Notes under the pieces: model-generated
Seen by the model: only the letters and a program-made list of their open reading frames with translations
Told to the model about the DNA's origin: nothing
Database searches by the model: none
Made by a program: the position numbers and the translations under genes
In this document: piece by piece, positions 23,560 through 33,864 of the stretch
How the letters are laid out: each line of letters starts with the position of its first letter
How positions within the stretch are numbered: position 1 is the stretch's first letter
Assembly (NCBI RefSeq): GCF_026241895.1
Contig: NZ_JAPJIV010000008.1
Location: forward strand, 177,451 to 241,450
Direction of reading: 5' to 3'
Source of the DNA: Pseudomonas sp. RIT-562
GTDB taxonomy: Bacteria; Pseudomonadota; Gammaproteobacteria; Pseudomonadales; Pseudomonadaceae
DNA length: 64,000 nt

Positions 23560-23822
23560 AACAGATCCCCCAGTTCATCCAGAGTCGGCATTCGCGCCGG
23601 AATCACCGAAAACTCGCAATCCAACGCCCCGAGCACCCGCGCATACGCAATCATGCTCACAGACGACGTCCCCTTCTCGACAGCGATGACTTTCTGCCGC
23701 GTCAAACCAGCAAGATTCGCCAGATCCGCCTGAGTGAGCCCACGATTTGTACGTTTTTCGCGTATTTGTTTGCCCAGACGGTCAATGATTAGTGCATAGT
23801 CCATGTTCAGTATCCGAGACAT
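23556..23822 (-). CDS. hipB: HipB-type helix-turn-helix antitoxin
   Basis: This 88-residue protein has an Xre-type helix-turn-helix at about residues 18-60 (GKQIREKRTNRGLTQADLANLAGL). A second ATG at 23804, with GGA eight bases upstream, is an equally good start. HipB neutralises HipA and represses the operon by binding inverted sites upstream. The gene precedes and overlaps hipA. The promoter region is shared with the divergent sigma-factor gene. Confidence 0.92.
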   Translation of the reverse strand: MSRILNMDYALIIDRLGKQIREKRTNRGLTQADLANLAGLTRQKVIAVEKGTSSVSMIAYARVLGALDCEFSVIPARMPTLDELGDLF

Positions 23823-23935
23823 TTGTCTTTCAATGTAGCGTATACATAACTTTTACGCCATTTACTCATGTCTATAAATCTGAGGCGAGCCCAGCCCTCC
23901 ACCGCCCCTTGCCACCACACCCAGCCGATCTATAT

Positions 23936-23954
23936 GATAAGTATTATCATTTGT
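23936..23954 (+). promoter_or_regulatory. probable Fur box upstream of the sigma factor gene
   Basis: GATAAGTATTATCATTTGT matches the 19-bp Fur consensus GATAATGATAATCATTATC at 13 of 19 positions, and a further GATAAT unit follows at 23955. It lies 30-48 bp before the fecI-like start. Iron-dependent repression of the following genes is the expected result. Confidence 0.65.
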
Positions 23955-23983
23955 GATAATTACTCATCCGGCGCCTCCACCTC

Positions 23984-24505
23984 ATGTCCTCACCCCCTCA
24001 AACCACCTTCTGCGACGTGGCCATGCTGTACCAACAACAGCACAGCTGGCTGCAGAACTGGCTGCGGCGCCGACTCAATTGTTCGCAGAGCGCCGCGGAC
24101 CTGGCGCAGGACACGTTCATGCGCCTTCTGGCCAAGGAGCAGGTGCCCGAGCTGCATGCCCCGCGCACGTTCCTGGCGAAGGTGGCGCAGAGTGTTTTAT
24201 CCAATCACTACCGTCGGCAAAAGCTCGAGCGTGCTTACCTGGAAGCACTGGCGGCGATGCCTGAGTTGACTGCGCCAAGTCTTGAGACACAGGCATTTTT
24301 GCTGGAGACCCTGATTGCCCTCGACGCCGCCCTTGAATGCCTGGAGCGACCGGTGCGCGAGGCGTTTCTGTGGTCGCAGGTGGATGGCTTGAGTCACGCC
24401 GAAATCGCCCAGCGGCTTGCGGTGTCCATCACCACGGTCAAACGTTACATCGTCAAGGCCGGGGCGCTGTGCATCATGCTCGACGACAGCATGGACCCGC
24501 AGTGA
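23984..24505 (+). CDS. FecI-family ECF sigma factor
   Basis: This 173-residue protein has sigma region 2 (about 18-85, LYQQQHSWLQNWLRRRLNCS and DLAQDTFMRLLA) and region 4 (about 115-165, LERPVREAFLWSQVDGLSHAEIAQRLAVSITTVKRYI). It directs RNA polymerase to the receptor gene when the ferric siderophore is bound outside. The stop overlaps the GTG start of the fecR-like gene by 2 bases, and the receptor gene follows. This is the standard iron-starvation cell-surface signalling order. A Fur box precedes it. Confidence 0.94.
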   Translation: MSSPPQTTFCDVAMLYQQQHSWLQNWLRRRLNCSQSAADLAQDTFMRLLAKEQVPELHAPRTFLAKVAQSVLSNHYRRQKLERAYLEALAAMPELTAPSLETQAFLLETLIALDAALECLERPVREAFLWSQVDGLSHAEIAQRLAVSITTVKRYIVKAGALCIMLDDSMDPQ

Positions 24506-25464
24506 GCCCGCCCATCAGCGGCGATATCGCCGAGCAGGCCATGCACTGGCAGCTGGAACTGCAGGAGCCTGGCGCCAGCGCGGAAACCCAGGCGGCCTGC
24601 ATGCGCTGGCGCCAGGCCCATCCGGTTCACGAGCGCGCCTGGCAACGTGCCGAAGCCCTGGCCCAGCGTATGAGCGAGATGCGCTCGCCGAACCAGCGCC
24701 CGCTGGCCCATGCAGCCCTTCGACCCACAATGTCGCGACGTACCGCGCTCAAGCAGCTTGGCCTGGTCTTGGCGGCAGGCGCGGGAGCCTGGAGTATGAG
24801 GGACACTGCGCTGCTGCAAGACTTGACTGCGGATTACCACAGCCAGGTCGGCGAACAACAACGTCACGTGCTCGCGGACAATACCCAGGTCGAACTCAAC
24901 ACCGACAGCGCCATCAATGTGGTGTTCGAGCGCGAGGCGCGGCGCATCAAGCTGTTGCGCGGGGAAATGTTGATCACCCGGGACAAGATTGCCGACGGCC
25001 GCCCGTTGTCAGTGGCAACCGCTGAAGGACGTATCGACGTGTCCCAGGCGCGCTTCAGCGTCAGGCAGCGTGCGGGGGTGACACAGGTCAGCGTTTATCA
25101 AGGCTCGCTGGTGATCAACCCCATGGCCCAGCGCCAACTGGCGATGACGTTGCAGGCAGGAGAGCAACTGAGCTTCAACGAACAGGGGCTGATTACCCGA
25201 CGCGCCGTTGCGTTGACTGCACCGGCCTGGACCCAGGGCATGCTGGTCGCCCAAGCGCAGCCGCTGCAGGAATTCCTCGCGGAGCTGAGCCGCTACCGTC
25301 GCGGGCACCTGGCGTGTGACCCACGCCTGGCCAAAGTTCCAGTATCAGGCACCTTTCCCCTGGCGGACACCGAGCGAGTCATTTTCGCCGTCGCCGAAAC
25401 GCTGCAGCTCGACGTCCGACAATTCACCCGTTATTGGGTCACCTTGCAGCCCCGACAGGCCTGA
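24502..25464 (+). CDS. FecR-type anti-sigma/sigma-regulator membrane protein
   Basis: The protein has 320 residues from GTG 24502, which overlaps the sigma-factor stop (GTGA). The N-terminal cytoplasmic part (DUF4880-like, AEQAMHWQLELQ and RWRQAHPVHERAWQRAE) binds the sigma factor. A single membrane helix lies at about residues 84-98 (LKQLGLVLAAGAGAW). The periplasmic FecR domain includes RHVLADNTQVELNTDSAINV and LLRGEMLI, and a C-terminal STN-contacting region follows. It relays the receptor's signal to the sigma factor. Confidence 0.93.
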   Translation: MSPPISGDIAEQAMHWQLELQEPGASAETQAACMRWRQAHPVHERAWQRAEALAQRMSEMRSPNQRPLAHAALRPTMSRRTALKQLGLVLAAGAGAWSMRDTALLQDLTADYHSQVGEQQRHVLADNTQVELNTDSAINVVFEREARRIKLLRGEMLITRDKIADGRPLSVATAEGRIDVSQARFSVRQRAGVTQVSVYQGSLVINPMAQRQLAMTLQAGEQLSFNEQGLITRRAVALTAPAWTQGMLVAQAQPLQEFLAELSRYRRGHLACDPRLAKVPVSGTFPLADTERVIFAVAETLQLDVRQFTRYWVTLQPRQA

Positions 25465-25549
25465 GACATTTTTTTTGCGCTTGGGTGGTCTGTTTTCGAA
25501 TCTCGCGAGACTTAAACCCCAGACACTTATTTTCATTGGGGTATCACTC

Positions 25550-27976
25550 GTGGATTTCACTGTACGCAACGGCCGGGTCTGGCACTTTTCTCTCAAGCAC
25601 AAACTGGCCTGCGCCGTGGTTCAGGGCGTCGCCTGCATGGCAGCAACTGCGCCATTACTGATGGCTCCGAGCTGGGCCCAGGCGGCCGAACAGACGCAGC
25701 AGGATTTTGATATTCCTGCCGGCCCATTGGCTCCGGCCCTTGCTCGGTTCGGCCAGACCGCACACATCCTGTTGTCGTACTCCTCGCCATTGACCGAAGG
25801 CCAGACCACCTCAGGGCTGCACGGTCGCTACGATGTAGATCAAGGCCTGGCCATGTTGCTCGCCGGTTCGGGCCTGGAAGCCAGCCGCAACGCCAGCGGC
25901 AACTACTCGCTGGTGGCCAGTTCGGGCGATGCGTTGCAACTGGGTGCGGTGTCGATTTCCGGCAAGGCACCGGGTTCGACCACCGAAGGCACTGGGTTGT
26001 ACACCACCTACTCGTCCAGCAGTTCGACCCGGCTCAACCTGACCCCGCGGGAAACCCCGCAGTCGCTCACGGTGATGACGCGCCAACGCCTGGACGACCA
26101 GAACCTGACAACCCTGACCGATGCGATGGATGCCACACCTGGCATCACTGTCATTCGTGACGGTGTCGGTGCGGAAACAGACACCTACTACTCCCGCGGC
26201 TTCGTCATCCAGAACTACGAGATCGACGGCGTCCCCACCAACACGCGTCTGGACAACTACACCCAGAGCATGGCCATGTACGATCGCATCGAGATCATTC
26301 GCGGTGCCACCGGTTTGATCAGCGGCATGGGTAACCCCTCGGCGACGATCAACCTGATCCGCAAGCGCCCCACTGCCGAGGCCCAGGCCAGCATCACCGG
26401 TGAGGCCGGGACCTGGGATCGCTATGGCAGCGGCTTCGACGTGGCCGGCCCGCTGACCGAAAGCGGCAACGTGCGCGGCCGCCTGGTGGCGGACTACAAG
26501 ACCCAGGATGCGTGGATCGATCGCTTCAATCTGCAATCGCAACTGCTCTACGGCATCAGCGAATTCGACCTGAGCGAAGACACGTTGCTGACCATGGGCT
26601 TCAGCTACCAGCGCACCGACGTCGACTCGCCATTGCGTACGGGCCTGCCATCGCGTTTCAGCACCGGTGAACGCACCGACCTCAAGCGCTCGATCAACGG
26701 CGCGCCGGACTGGTCCTATAACGATCACGAACAGACCACTTTCTTCACCTCCATCGAACAGCAATTCGCCAACGGTTGGAGCGGCAAGATCGAGTACACC
26801 TACGCTGAGAATAAATTCGACGAAGCCTTCAACTACGTGATGGGCGATCTCAACAAGGACGGCAGCGGCACCACGCAACTCCCGGTGAAGTTCTCCGGCA
26901 CGCCGCGGCAGGACAACCTCGACCTGTACGTCACCGGCCCGTTTGGATTGTTCGGGCGCGAGCATGAATTGATCGGCGGCATGACCCTGTCGAAATACAA
27001 AGAGAACGTTCCGGGCTGGGGCGGCTGGCAATACGACTATGCCTCCTCTGCGGCAGGCGCCATCGACAACCTATATTCCTGGGACGGTAATTCCGCCAAA
27101 CCGGACTTCGTCGAAAGCGGCAAATCGTCCATCGACGAGACGCAATACGCGGCCTACCTGACTTCACGTTTCAGCGTGACCGATGACCTGAGCCTGATCC
27201 TCGGCAGCCGCCTGATCGACTGGAAACGCGATACCTCGGACCGCCCGTATGGCGCGCCGGAAACCGAAGTCAATCGCGAAGAAAATGGCGTGTTCATCCC
27301 ATACGCCGGGGTGGTCTACGACCTCAGCGATACGTGGTCGGTGTACGCCAGCTACACCAGTATCTTCAGCCCGCAAGCCTCATGGGTGACCAACGAAGAC
27401 AACAAACCGCTGGACCCGATGGAAGGCAAGGGCTACGAGATCGGCCTCAAGGGCACGCACCTGGATGGCAAGCTGAACTCCAGCGTGGCGCTGTTCAAGC
27501 TGGAACAGGACAACCTGGCGATCTGGCAACACGACAACGTTTACTCCGCCGAACAGGACACCACGTCCAAGGGTATCGAGCTGGAACTCAATGGCGAACT
27601 GGCTGAAGGTTGGCAGGCGTCGGCGGGTTACGCCTACTCGGTGACGACCGATGCGGACGACAGCCGCATCAGCACGATGATGCCGCGCAACAGCGTCAAG
27701 ACTTTCACCAGTTATCGCCTGCCGGGCGCCCTGGAGAAGCTCACCGTTGGTGGCGGCGTGAACTGGCAGAGCAAAACCGGCAACGACCTGCACACCTTTA
27801 CCCAGGGCAGCTACGCGGTCACCAACCTGCTCGCGCGTTATGAAATCAGCCGCAACCTGACGGCTTCGGTGAACTTCAATAACGTATTCGATCGGGCGTA
27901 CTACAGCTCCCCTGCGCTGTCGGCGAACTACGGCGCGCCGCGCAATGTGATGACCAGTTTCAAGTACGACTTCTGA
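25550..27976 (+). CDS. TonB-dependent siderophore receptor with signalling domain
   Basis: The protein has 808 residues from GTG 25550 (GGGG nearby). The longer open frame upstream overlaps fecR and is not used. A signal peptide runs to about residue 45 (LLMAPSWAQAAE). A secretin/TonB N-terminal (STN) signalling domain follows (FDIPAGPLAPALARFGQTA), then the plug domain (ETPQSLTVMTRQRLDDQN, IEIIRGATGLISGMGNPSATINLIRKRP). The beta-barrel ends in a terminal Phe (MTSFKYDF). It imports a ferric siderophore and signals to the FecR-like protein. The siderophore cannot be named from sequence. The gene ends with a strong terminator. Confidence 0.93.
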   Translation: MDFTVRNGRVWHFSLKHKLACAVVQGVACMAATAPLLMAPSWAQAAEQTQQDFDIPAGPLAPALARFGQTAHILLSYSSPLTEGQTTSGLHGRYDVDQGLAMLLAGSGLEASRNASGNYSLVASSGDALQLGAVSISGKAPGSTTEGTGLYTTYSSSSSTRLNLTPRETPQSLTVMTRQRLDDQNLTTLTDAMDATPGITVIRDGVGAETDTYYSRGFVIQNYEIDGVPTNTRLDNYTQSMAMYDRIEIIRGATGLISGMGNPSATINLIRKRPTAEAQASITGEAGTWDRYGSGFDVAGPLTESGNVRGRLVADYKTQDAWIDRFNLQSQLLYGISEFDLSEDTLLTMGFSYQRTDVDSPLRTGLPSRFSTGERTDLKRSINGAPDWSYNDHEQTTFFTSIEQQFANGWSGKIEYTYAENKFDEAFNYVMGDLNKDGSGTTQLPVKFSGTPRQDNLDLYVTGPFGLFGREHELIGGMTLSKYKENVPGWGGWQYDYASSAAGAIDNLYSWDGNSAKPDFVESGKSSIDETQYAAYLTSRFSVTDDLSLILGSRLIDWKRDTSDRPYGAPETEVNREENGVFIPYAGVVYDLSDTWSVYASYTSIFSPQASWVTNEDNKPLDPMEGKGYEIGLKGTHLDGKLNSSVALFKLEQDNLAIWQHDNVYSAEQDTTSKGIELELNGELAEGWQASAGYAYSVTTDADDSRISTMMPRNSVKTFTSYRLPGALEKLTVGGGVNWQSKTGNDLHTFTQGSYAVTNLLARYEISRNLTASVNFNNVFDRAYYSSPALSANYGAPRNVMTSFKYDF

Positions 27977-28074
27977 CTGTGATGAGCAGTGCGCATTGCG
28001 GATGAATTTTTCTTCACCCCACTGCGCTGCGGCAACCGGTACATTGCCCTCGCTCATTCAAGAAACTACGGTTT

Positions 28075-28100
28075 GCCCGCCCTCCCGCGGGCTTTTTTTT
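28075..28100 (+). terminator. rho-independent terminator of the receptor gene
   Basis: GCCCGC (28075-28080) pairs with GCGGGC (28087-28092) and is followed by eight T. It lies 99 bp after the receptor stop. Confidence 0.85.
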
Positions 28101-28167
28101 GTCTGCGAAAAGATCCAGCAAAAGGTTTGCAGCAGGGCTTGCCAGAGATGGCGGACGTGGCATCGCC

Positions 28168-28313
28168 ATCGCCGGCAAGCCGGACTCCTACGGATTTGTG
28201 TCGGACCCAAATTCCGCATAAACCCCGATCGTTTTTGCGTCGACTCAAAATCCCGTTTATACCCCGCTCTCTGTAGGAGCTGCCGAGTGAAACGAGGCTG
28301 CGATCTTTTGATC
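28168..28313. repeat. REP-like sequences between receptor and chemoreceptor genes
   Basis: ATCGCCGGCAAGCCGGACTCCTACG (28168-28192) matches the Pseudomonas REP type also present at 45059-45083. A second repeat type begins TGTAGGAGCTGCCGAG at 28272 and runs into GGCTGCGATCTTTTGATC. The stretch from 27977 to 28432 holds no gene. Confidence 0.6.
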
Positions 28314-28432
28314 TTCAGTTAACAGGCCAGCTGCCGATACCCACCTGCTACCCATTTTTCGCTGGCTCTCAAAAACAACAATCTTCCAGCCTAACGACGA
28401 TCAAGAAACACAACGTTCCTGGAGGAATTGTG

Positions 28433-30352
28433 ATGAATAGCTGGTTTGGCAACATCAGCGTGAACCTGAAACTGGGCTTGGGATTCGGCCTGGTCCTGGC
28501 ACTGACCTGCGTCCTCGCCCTGACCGGCTGGACGAGCCTGGGTGGGCTGATTGACCGCAGCAATTGGATGAGCGACATCACCCAGCTCAACGCTGGCCTG
28601 ACCAAGCTGCGAGTGGTGCGCCTGCAGTACATGCTAACCAACGGCGACGAAGCCGCCGCACAGAATGTGCAAACCACCCTTGATGCATTCTCCGCCCAGC
28701 AACAAGCGCTGCTGGCGAAATTTAAAAGCCCGGACAACCTCAAGCTGCTTCGCGAGCAAGGTGCTCAAATCGACGCCTATAAGGCATCCCTGAACAAGAT
28801 GCGCAGCGCCTACCGCTCCGGCAATAGCGCCCGCGACGCCATGGGCGCCAACGCCGAAAACGCCAATTCGCTGATCAACTCGATCAACGCCCGCGTGCAG
28901 CAAATGCCGCTCAGCGATCAGCGCTTTGAGCAGTTCCAGGCCATTACCGCGGCCAAGGAAGCCTTCCTGCTGGCTCGCTACGAAGTACGTGGCTACACCG
29001 CCACCACCAATGCCGAGACGGAGCAAAAAGCTGTCGGCCAACTGGACGCAGCGATTGCCAGTTTGAATACGCTTAACGTGCACTTTGCCGACACTCAGCT
29101 CGACGCATTGCGTCAGCTGGAAACTGCGCTGGGCAACTATCGCAGCGCTTTGCAGGCTTACAAGAACGCCAGCAATGAAGCAGTTCAGGCGCGCAAGGAA
29201 ATGACCGATCAAGGCGCGGCCATTGTCTCCCTGAGCGATCAGCTGTACCAGATTCAGCTCGACCGCCGCGACGTCGAAAGCGCTCAAGCGCGCACCCTGC
29301 AAATGATCAGCACCTTGCTGGCGTTGCTGGTGGGCATCATTGCCGCCGTGCTCATCACCCGCCAGATCACCGGCCCGCTACGTGAAACCCTGGCCGTGGT
29401 CGAGCGCATCGCCGGTGGCGACCTGTCCCAGGACATCAAGGTTACTCGCCGCGATGAACTGGGCGTGTTGCAACAGGGCATCGCGCGCATGGGCGTGACC
29501 CTGCGTGACCTGATCAGCGGCATCCGCGACGGCGTCGCCCAGATCGCCAGCGCCGCTGAGGAGCTGTCCGCCGTGACCGAGCAAACCAGCGCAGGCGTCA
29601 ACAGCCAGAAGGTTGAGACCGATCAGGTGGCCACCGCCATGCACGAGATGACCGCGACCGTGCAGGAAGTCGCGCGCAACGCCGAGCAGGCCTCGCAAGC
29701 CGCCGCCGCAGCTGACGGCGAAGCCCGCGCAGGTGACAAGGTGGTGAACGAAGCCATTGCGCAGATCGAACGCCTGGCCAGCGAAGTGGCGCGCTCCACC
29801 GAAGCCATGAGTGTGCTGCAACAGGAAAGCGACAAGATCGGCAGCGTCATGGATGTGATCAAGGCCGTCGCCGAGCAGACCAACCTGCTCGCCCTCAACG
29901 CCGCCATTGAAGCCGCTCGCGCCGGTGAAGCCGGTCGCGGCTTTGCCGTGGTCGCCGATGAAGTCCGCGGGCTGGCCCAGCGCACGCAGAAATCCACCGA
30001 GGAAATCGAAGGCCTGGTGGCCGGTCTGCAGAACGGCACCCAGCAGGTTTCAACGGTGATGAACAACAGCCGCACGCTGACCGACAGCAGCGTCGCACTG
30101 ACCCGCAAGGCTGGCCTGTCCCTGGAAAACATCACCCGTACGGTGTCGAACATCCAGTCAATGAACCAGCAGATCGCCGCCGCTGCCGAACAGCAAAGCG
30201 CCGTAGCCGAGGAGATCAGCCGCAGCATCATCAACGTACGCGACGTGTCGGAACAGACCGCTGCGGCGAGCGACGAGACGGCCAAGTCGAGTGTTGAGCT
30301 GGCGCGGCTGGGTGGTCAGTTGCAGATGATGGTGAGCCACTTCCGCGTTTGA
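28433..30352 (+). CDS. methyl-accepting chemotaxis protein, helical-bimodular sensor type
   Basis: The protein has 639 residues from ATG 28433, with GGAGGA six bases upstream; the GTG just before it is less likely. Helix 1 spans about residues 10-34. An all-alpha periplasmic sensor of about 255 residues follows, which is the size of the HBM domain of McpS-like receptors. The second membrane helix (about 292-311, [16 protein letters not shown]) leads to a HAMP domain and the conserved signalling hairpin (about 471-525, [19 protein letters not shown]). HBM receptors of Pseudomonas sense organic acids such as TCA intermediates. The ligand here is inferred only by similarity of layout. Confidence 0.92.
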   Translation: MNSWFGNISVNLKLGLGFGLVLALTCVLALTGWTSLGGLIDRSNWMSDITQLNAGLTKLRVVRLQYMLTNGDEAAAQNVQTTLDAFSAQQQALLAKFKSPDNLKLLREQGAQIDAYKASLNKMRSAYRSGNSARDAMGANAENANSLINSINARVQQMPLSDQRFEQFQAITAAKEAFLLARYEVRGYTATTNAETEQKAVGQLDAAIASLNTLNVHFADTQLDALRQLETALGNYRSALQAYKNASNEAVQARKEMTDQGAAIVSLSDQLYQIQLDRRDVESAQARTLQMISTLLALLVGIIAAVLITRQITGPLRETLAVVERIAGGDLSQDIKVTRRDELGVLQQGIARMGVTLRDLISGIRDGVAQIASAAEELSAVTEQTSAGVNSQKVETDQVATAMHEMTATVQEVARNAEQASQAAAAADGEARAGDKVVNEAIAQIERLASEVARSTEAMSVLQQESDKIGSVMDVIKAVAEQTNLLALNAAIEAARAGEAGRGFAVVADEVRGLAQRTQKSTEEIEGLVAGLQNGTQQVSTVMNNSRTLTDSSVALTRKAGLSLENITRTVSNIQSMNQQIAAAAEQQSAVAEEISRSIINVRDVSEQTAAASDETAKSSVELARLGGQLQMMVSHFRV

Positions 30353-30380
30353 TCAAGCAGTTGCGGTGACTGCAAGACAG

Positions 30381-31754
30381 TCACCGCGTCCCCCGCTGGC
30401 GCAGCGCTGATGGCATGAAATACGCGTCTTCGGGCACTGGCTGGGAGAAGTCCACGGTCTGTGGTTCTTCGTTGTCCAGGTTCTGCACGTAGTAACGGCG
30501 CGCCTGCAGGTCGTGGAACACGTCCAGCGCACTCCAGGTGGTGGGCAGGTCGTAGAAGTTCTTCAGGTAGCCCATCGATACCCGCCACAACTCCCCGCGC
30601 CCGTCGTACTGATCCACCAGCGCGGCGCCCCAGCTGTCTTCATCAAGGAACAGCACTCGCTTGGAATAGATGTGGCGCGAGCCAGGTTTGAGCGTGCCTT
30701 CCACTACCCACACCCGGTGCAGTTCGTAACGGGTGTACTGCGGGTTGAGGTGGCCGGGGGTAAGCAGGTCGGCGTACTTAACCTGCGGGCTGCCGACTTT
30801 GTAACTGTTGTAGGGAATGTAGATCTCCTGCTTGCCCTTGAGCTTCCAGTCGTAGCGGTCCGGCGAGCCGTTGAACAGGTCCGTGTCGTCCGCAGTGCGC
30901 AGGCCGTCGGACGAGGCGATCGGCGTGTCGTAAGCCAGGTTGGGAGCCCGGCGCACACGGCGCTGGCCGGCGTCGTAGATCCAGGCCTGACGCGGGTCCT
31001 TGAGCTGGTCCAGGGTCTCGTGGATCAGTGCCGCTCCACCCGCCAGCCTGGCCGGGCTTTTTACGAAGGCCAGGTAGTAGAACAGGATGTTTTTCAGGTC
31101 GGCGAACTGCCCGCCCGGGCGGTAGTAGTTGAACAGGCCTTCCTGCTGCGAAGTCACCAGCGCGAAGCTGCCGTTACGCTGCACTGGCGCTTCGGAGGCG
31201 CGCCGTACTACGTAGATGCCGCGATAGCGGGTGATGTGGTTCCACAACGCCTCGACGCCATCCTTGGGCACCGGAAACGGCACGCCACCGTAGGCATCGG
31301 TAAAACCGCTGCCGCCATCGAGCAGCTTCGCGCTGGTGGCGTTCTTGAAGGTGTTTTCGTACAGCCATTGCGGCGCCGAGCCCGAGCGGCGACTGGTGTA
31401 CACCGGCATCTGGAAGGTGTCCGGATAGCTGTTGAACAGCGCGATCTGACCGGCGCTGAGGTGCGCCTTGTACTGTTCAAGGTTGGCCTTGGTGATGGTG
31501 AACAGCGGCTTGTCCGATGCGTACGGGTCGGGGTGATGCTGACCGGGTTTGTAGCCCGCCGGCGGCTGGGTGATTCCGCCATCCCAGGCAGGGATGGTCC
31601 CGGCCGAGTTACCGGCACGCTCCGCACCGAGAGGGGTCAGGGTAGATTTGAGCTGCTGCGCTTCCTGGGGTGTGATGGCCGCAAGGGCGTTGCCGGCGGC
31701 CAGGCTTAGTACCACTGCCAGCGTGGTCTTGATCAGTCTTGATGCATCAAACAT
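30381..31754 (-). CDS. DUF1329-domain exported protein
   Basis: The protein has 457 residues from ATG 31754, seven bases after GGAG; the ATG two codons earlier is too close to it. The signal peptide ends at NALA|AITPQEAQQL. The mature part has DUF1329 features (LTPLGAERAGNSAGTIPAWDGGI, GYKPGQHHPDPYASDKP, and a C-terminal YYVQNLDNEEP). DUF1329 proteins have a LolA/LolB-like fold and nearly always pair with DUF1302 beta-barrels, as here (upstream neighbour). The pair is linked with transport of hydrophobic compounds through the envelope. It is the last gene of the lipid-catabolism locus. Confidence 0.9.
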   Translation of the reverse strand: MFDASRLIKTTLAVVLSLAAGNALAAITPQEAQQLKSTLTPLGAERAGNSAGTIPAWDGGITQPPAGYKPGQHHPDPYASDKPLFTITKANLEQYKAHLSAGQIALFNSYPDTFQMPVYTSRRSGSAPQWLYENTFKNATSAKLLDGGSGFTDAYGGVPFPVPKDGVEALWNHITRYRGIYVVRRASEAPVQRNGSFALVTSQQEGLFNYYRPGGQFADLKNILFYYLAFVKSPARLAGGAALIHETLDQLKDPRQAWIYDAGQRRVRRAPNLAYDTPIASSDGLRTADDTDLFNGSPDRYDWKLKGKQEIYIPYNSYKVGSPQVKYADLLTPGHLNPQYTRYELHRVWVVEGTLKPGSRHIYSKRVLFLDEDSWGAALVDQYDGRGELWRVSMGYLKNFYDLPTTWSALDVFHDLQARRYYVQNLDNEEPQTVDFSQPVPEDAYFMPSALRQRGTR

Positions 31755-31834
31755 GGACATTCTCCAAAATAGAAATCCTTTGCTCCCACCGAGGCTCGCG
31801 CCCACCATTGAGTGCGCTTACTTGAACCAGGCAA

Positions 31835-33790
31835 TCACAAGAAGTACTTGAGGTTGAAGCCGACGTTGTCGCGGTCGCGAATGCCGTTGTTCTGGCCGCC
31901 GCCGTAGAACTCGGTGTACTGCAGCTCGGCCTCGAGCCGGTTCTGGTAGTTGGCCTTGATCCCCAGGGTGTAGGCCTTGCGTCCTTCAATGGTGTTGCCG
32001 GCCTGGTAGCTGTTGCCCTTGAAATCGTCCTTGTAGACGACATAGGGCGAGACGTTGACCCCGGCATACACATCGTTCCAGGTGCCGTTGAACATCGCGG
32101 TGTAGCTGTAGGAGTTGCGGTTGACCTGGTCGCCTCGATCGCCGCCGGACACGTAGGAATAATTGCCGGTGCCCGCGTAGTAACGGGTGCTGCCGTCATA
32201 CGCGGTGTATTGCAGGTTGCTGCCACGCAAGTGCTCGGACGCCAGTTCGAACACGCCGAACATCGAGTCGAACGACAGGCTCGGGCCGAAGTTGTAGATC
32301 GTTCCCAGGGAGGTGTTGAACGCTTCGACCCGCTCGCCGTTGTTGATCTGGCTGTCGAGCTGGACCATCTGCCCGCCAATGTTGATCGTCTGCCCGGCTG
32401 CCGCCGCTGCCGCGCCGTTGGCCAGGTCGCCGATCAGGTCGTTGGTCGCGGCGACCCCGATGGGCAGGTTCGGTCGATAGGCCACTTCACCGAAAACCGA
32501 CGCCTGGCCCAGGGTGGTGTTGAAGCTGAAGCCATACATGCGAATGTCTTCGGCATAGCGCCGATGCGCCTGGATGTTACCCAGCACGTCGGCGGTCGCC
32601 AGGCCGTTGGCCAGTTGCCCGGCCTGACTGCCGGCGACCCCTGCGAGCAGATTGGTCAGGGCGTCCATGTCGATGCCCTGGTAACCACCGAGGTTGGCGG
32701 AGATGGTCGGCTCCTTGGCGTGGTAGTTGACCATGTACAGACCGAACTCGGTGCTGTTGAGCTGCTCGGCGATGTAGCGAAAGGCGAAGCCGAACTGCCC
32801 GTCGTTGCGGGCGTTGTAGTCCTTGCCGACCGACGCCACCTTGAGGGTATTGCCAAACGCCGGGGTCACGCCGTTGGCGTACAGGCCAGTGGTGCCCAGG
32901 GCCTGGTTGAGCAGCGGGTTGTTGCCCAGCGCGGTGTACAGGTCGATCACGTTGCCAAAACCTGGCACCGGAGTATCCAGTGCGGTGCCGGTGAAATTGT
33001 TGTAGGCGGTGTTGCCGCCATCGGCGAACAGGTCGGTCTGGGAATAGAAGGTACCGACCGGATCGATGCGGGTTTCTTTCCAGTTGGTCTGGTAGAAACT
33101 CTCCATGGTCAGGGTGTCGGTCAAGCCGATGTTGAAGCTGATGGCCTCTACCGGGATCAGCACTTCCTTGACCTCGGCGCCGGGCAGGCGATACTTGGCG
33201 GCGTCCACCGGATTGGTGGTGTTGATCCCGCCCCGATAGAAAATGCCCTCGCCCCAGTTGAACACCTGGCGCCCCAGCCGCCCGGTCACCGGCATCGAGG
33301 CCACGTCCCAATTGCCGTACACGTAGGCGTCGAGCATCTCCACCCGGTTGCCAGCAATATCGCGGGTCTGGTCGGTGAAGTGGTCGTCCTGGGGATAACT
33401 CTGGCTCGGCTGCGATGGACTGTTGTTGCGATAGTAATCGTTGCGCTTGTCCATCAACTGGGTGTCATAGAACGCGGTGCCGCGCATGAACAACCCGTAG
33501 TTCTGATAATTGGCCTCAAGCTCCGAAGTGATCTTGTACACCTCGGAAACCAGCCCGGTATCGAAGTTGCGGTTGCCGTCGTTGGTGTTGACGTCGTCGT
33601 TGCTCTTGTCCCGTCCCTGGACCCGCCACATACGACCATAGGACAGGGTACTGTCGAACGAGCCGGTGACCTGTTGGTCGAGCACACTGAATTCCACCGC
33701 CTGCACCGAGCCCACTGTGCACAACTGCAGCAGCCCCGCTACGCCTGCGCCGGTGATGCCCGCGCCAGACAGTTGTAAGCGCATCCTCAT
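31835..33790 (-). CDS. DUF1302-domain outer-membrane protein
   Basis: The protein has 651 residues from ATG 33790, nine bases after GGAG. The signal peptide ends SVQA|VEF. The repeated pattern of alternating strands, GYYRGG-type turns and aromatic girdle segments (QVFNWGEGIFYRGGINTTNPVD) is that of DUF1302 beta-barrels. The C-terminus ends in a barrel strand with terminal FNLKYFL. It probably forms a channel for a hydrophobic substrate, working with the DUF1329 protein 80 bp downstream. Confidence 0.9.
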   Translation of the reverse strand: MRMRLQLSGAGITGAGVAGLLQLCTVGSVQAVEFSVLDQQVTGSFDSTLSYGRMWRVQGRDKSNDDVNTNDGNRNFDTGLVSEVYKITSELEANYQNYGLFMRGTAFYDTQLMDKRNDYYRNNSPSQPSQSYPQDDHFTDQTRDIAGNRVEMLDAYVYGNWDVASMPVTGRLGRQVFNWGEGIFYRGGINTTNPVDAAKYRLPGAEVKEVLIPVEAISFNIGLTDTLTMESFYQTNWKETRIDPVGTFYSQTDLFADGGNTAYNNFTGTALDTPVPGFGNVIDLYTALGNNPLLNQALGTTGLYANGVTPAFGNTLKVASVGKDYNARNDGQFGFAFRYIAEQLNSTEFGLYMVNYHAKEPTISANLGGYQGIDMDALTNLLAGVAGSQAGQLANGLATADVLGNIQAHRRYAEDIRMYGFSFNTTLGQASVFGEVAYRPNLPIGVAATNDLIGDLANGAAAAAAGQTINIGGQMVQLDSQINNGERVEAFNTSLGTIYNFGPSLSFDSMFGVFELASEHLRGSNLQYTAYDGSTRYYAGTGNYSYVSGGDRGDQVNRNSYSYTAMFNGTWNDVYAGVNVSPYVVYKDDFKGNSYQAGNTIEGRKAYTLGIKANYQNRLEAELQYTEFYGGGQNNGIRDRDNVGFNLKYFL

Positions 33791-33864
33791 GGTCAGATTC
33801 TCCTTCCCTGATTTTGTTGTTTTGGGTGCGGGCAACTTGGCCGCGATGGTTAAGGTGGCGATGG

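Noticed and set aside
25811..27031. 406-residue minus-strand open frame
   Set aside because: Antisense to the TonB-dependent receptor, whose plug and barrel motifs are clear.
32210..33778. 522-residue open frame on the plus strand
   Set aside because: Antisense shadow of the DUF1302 gene, with low-complexity His/Gly/Val composition and no domain.
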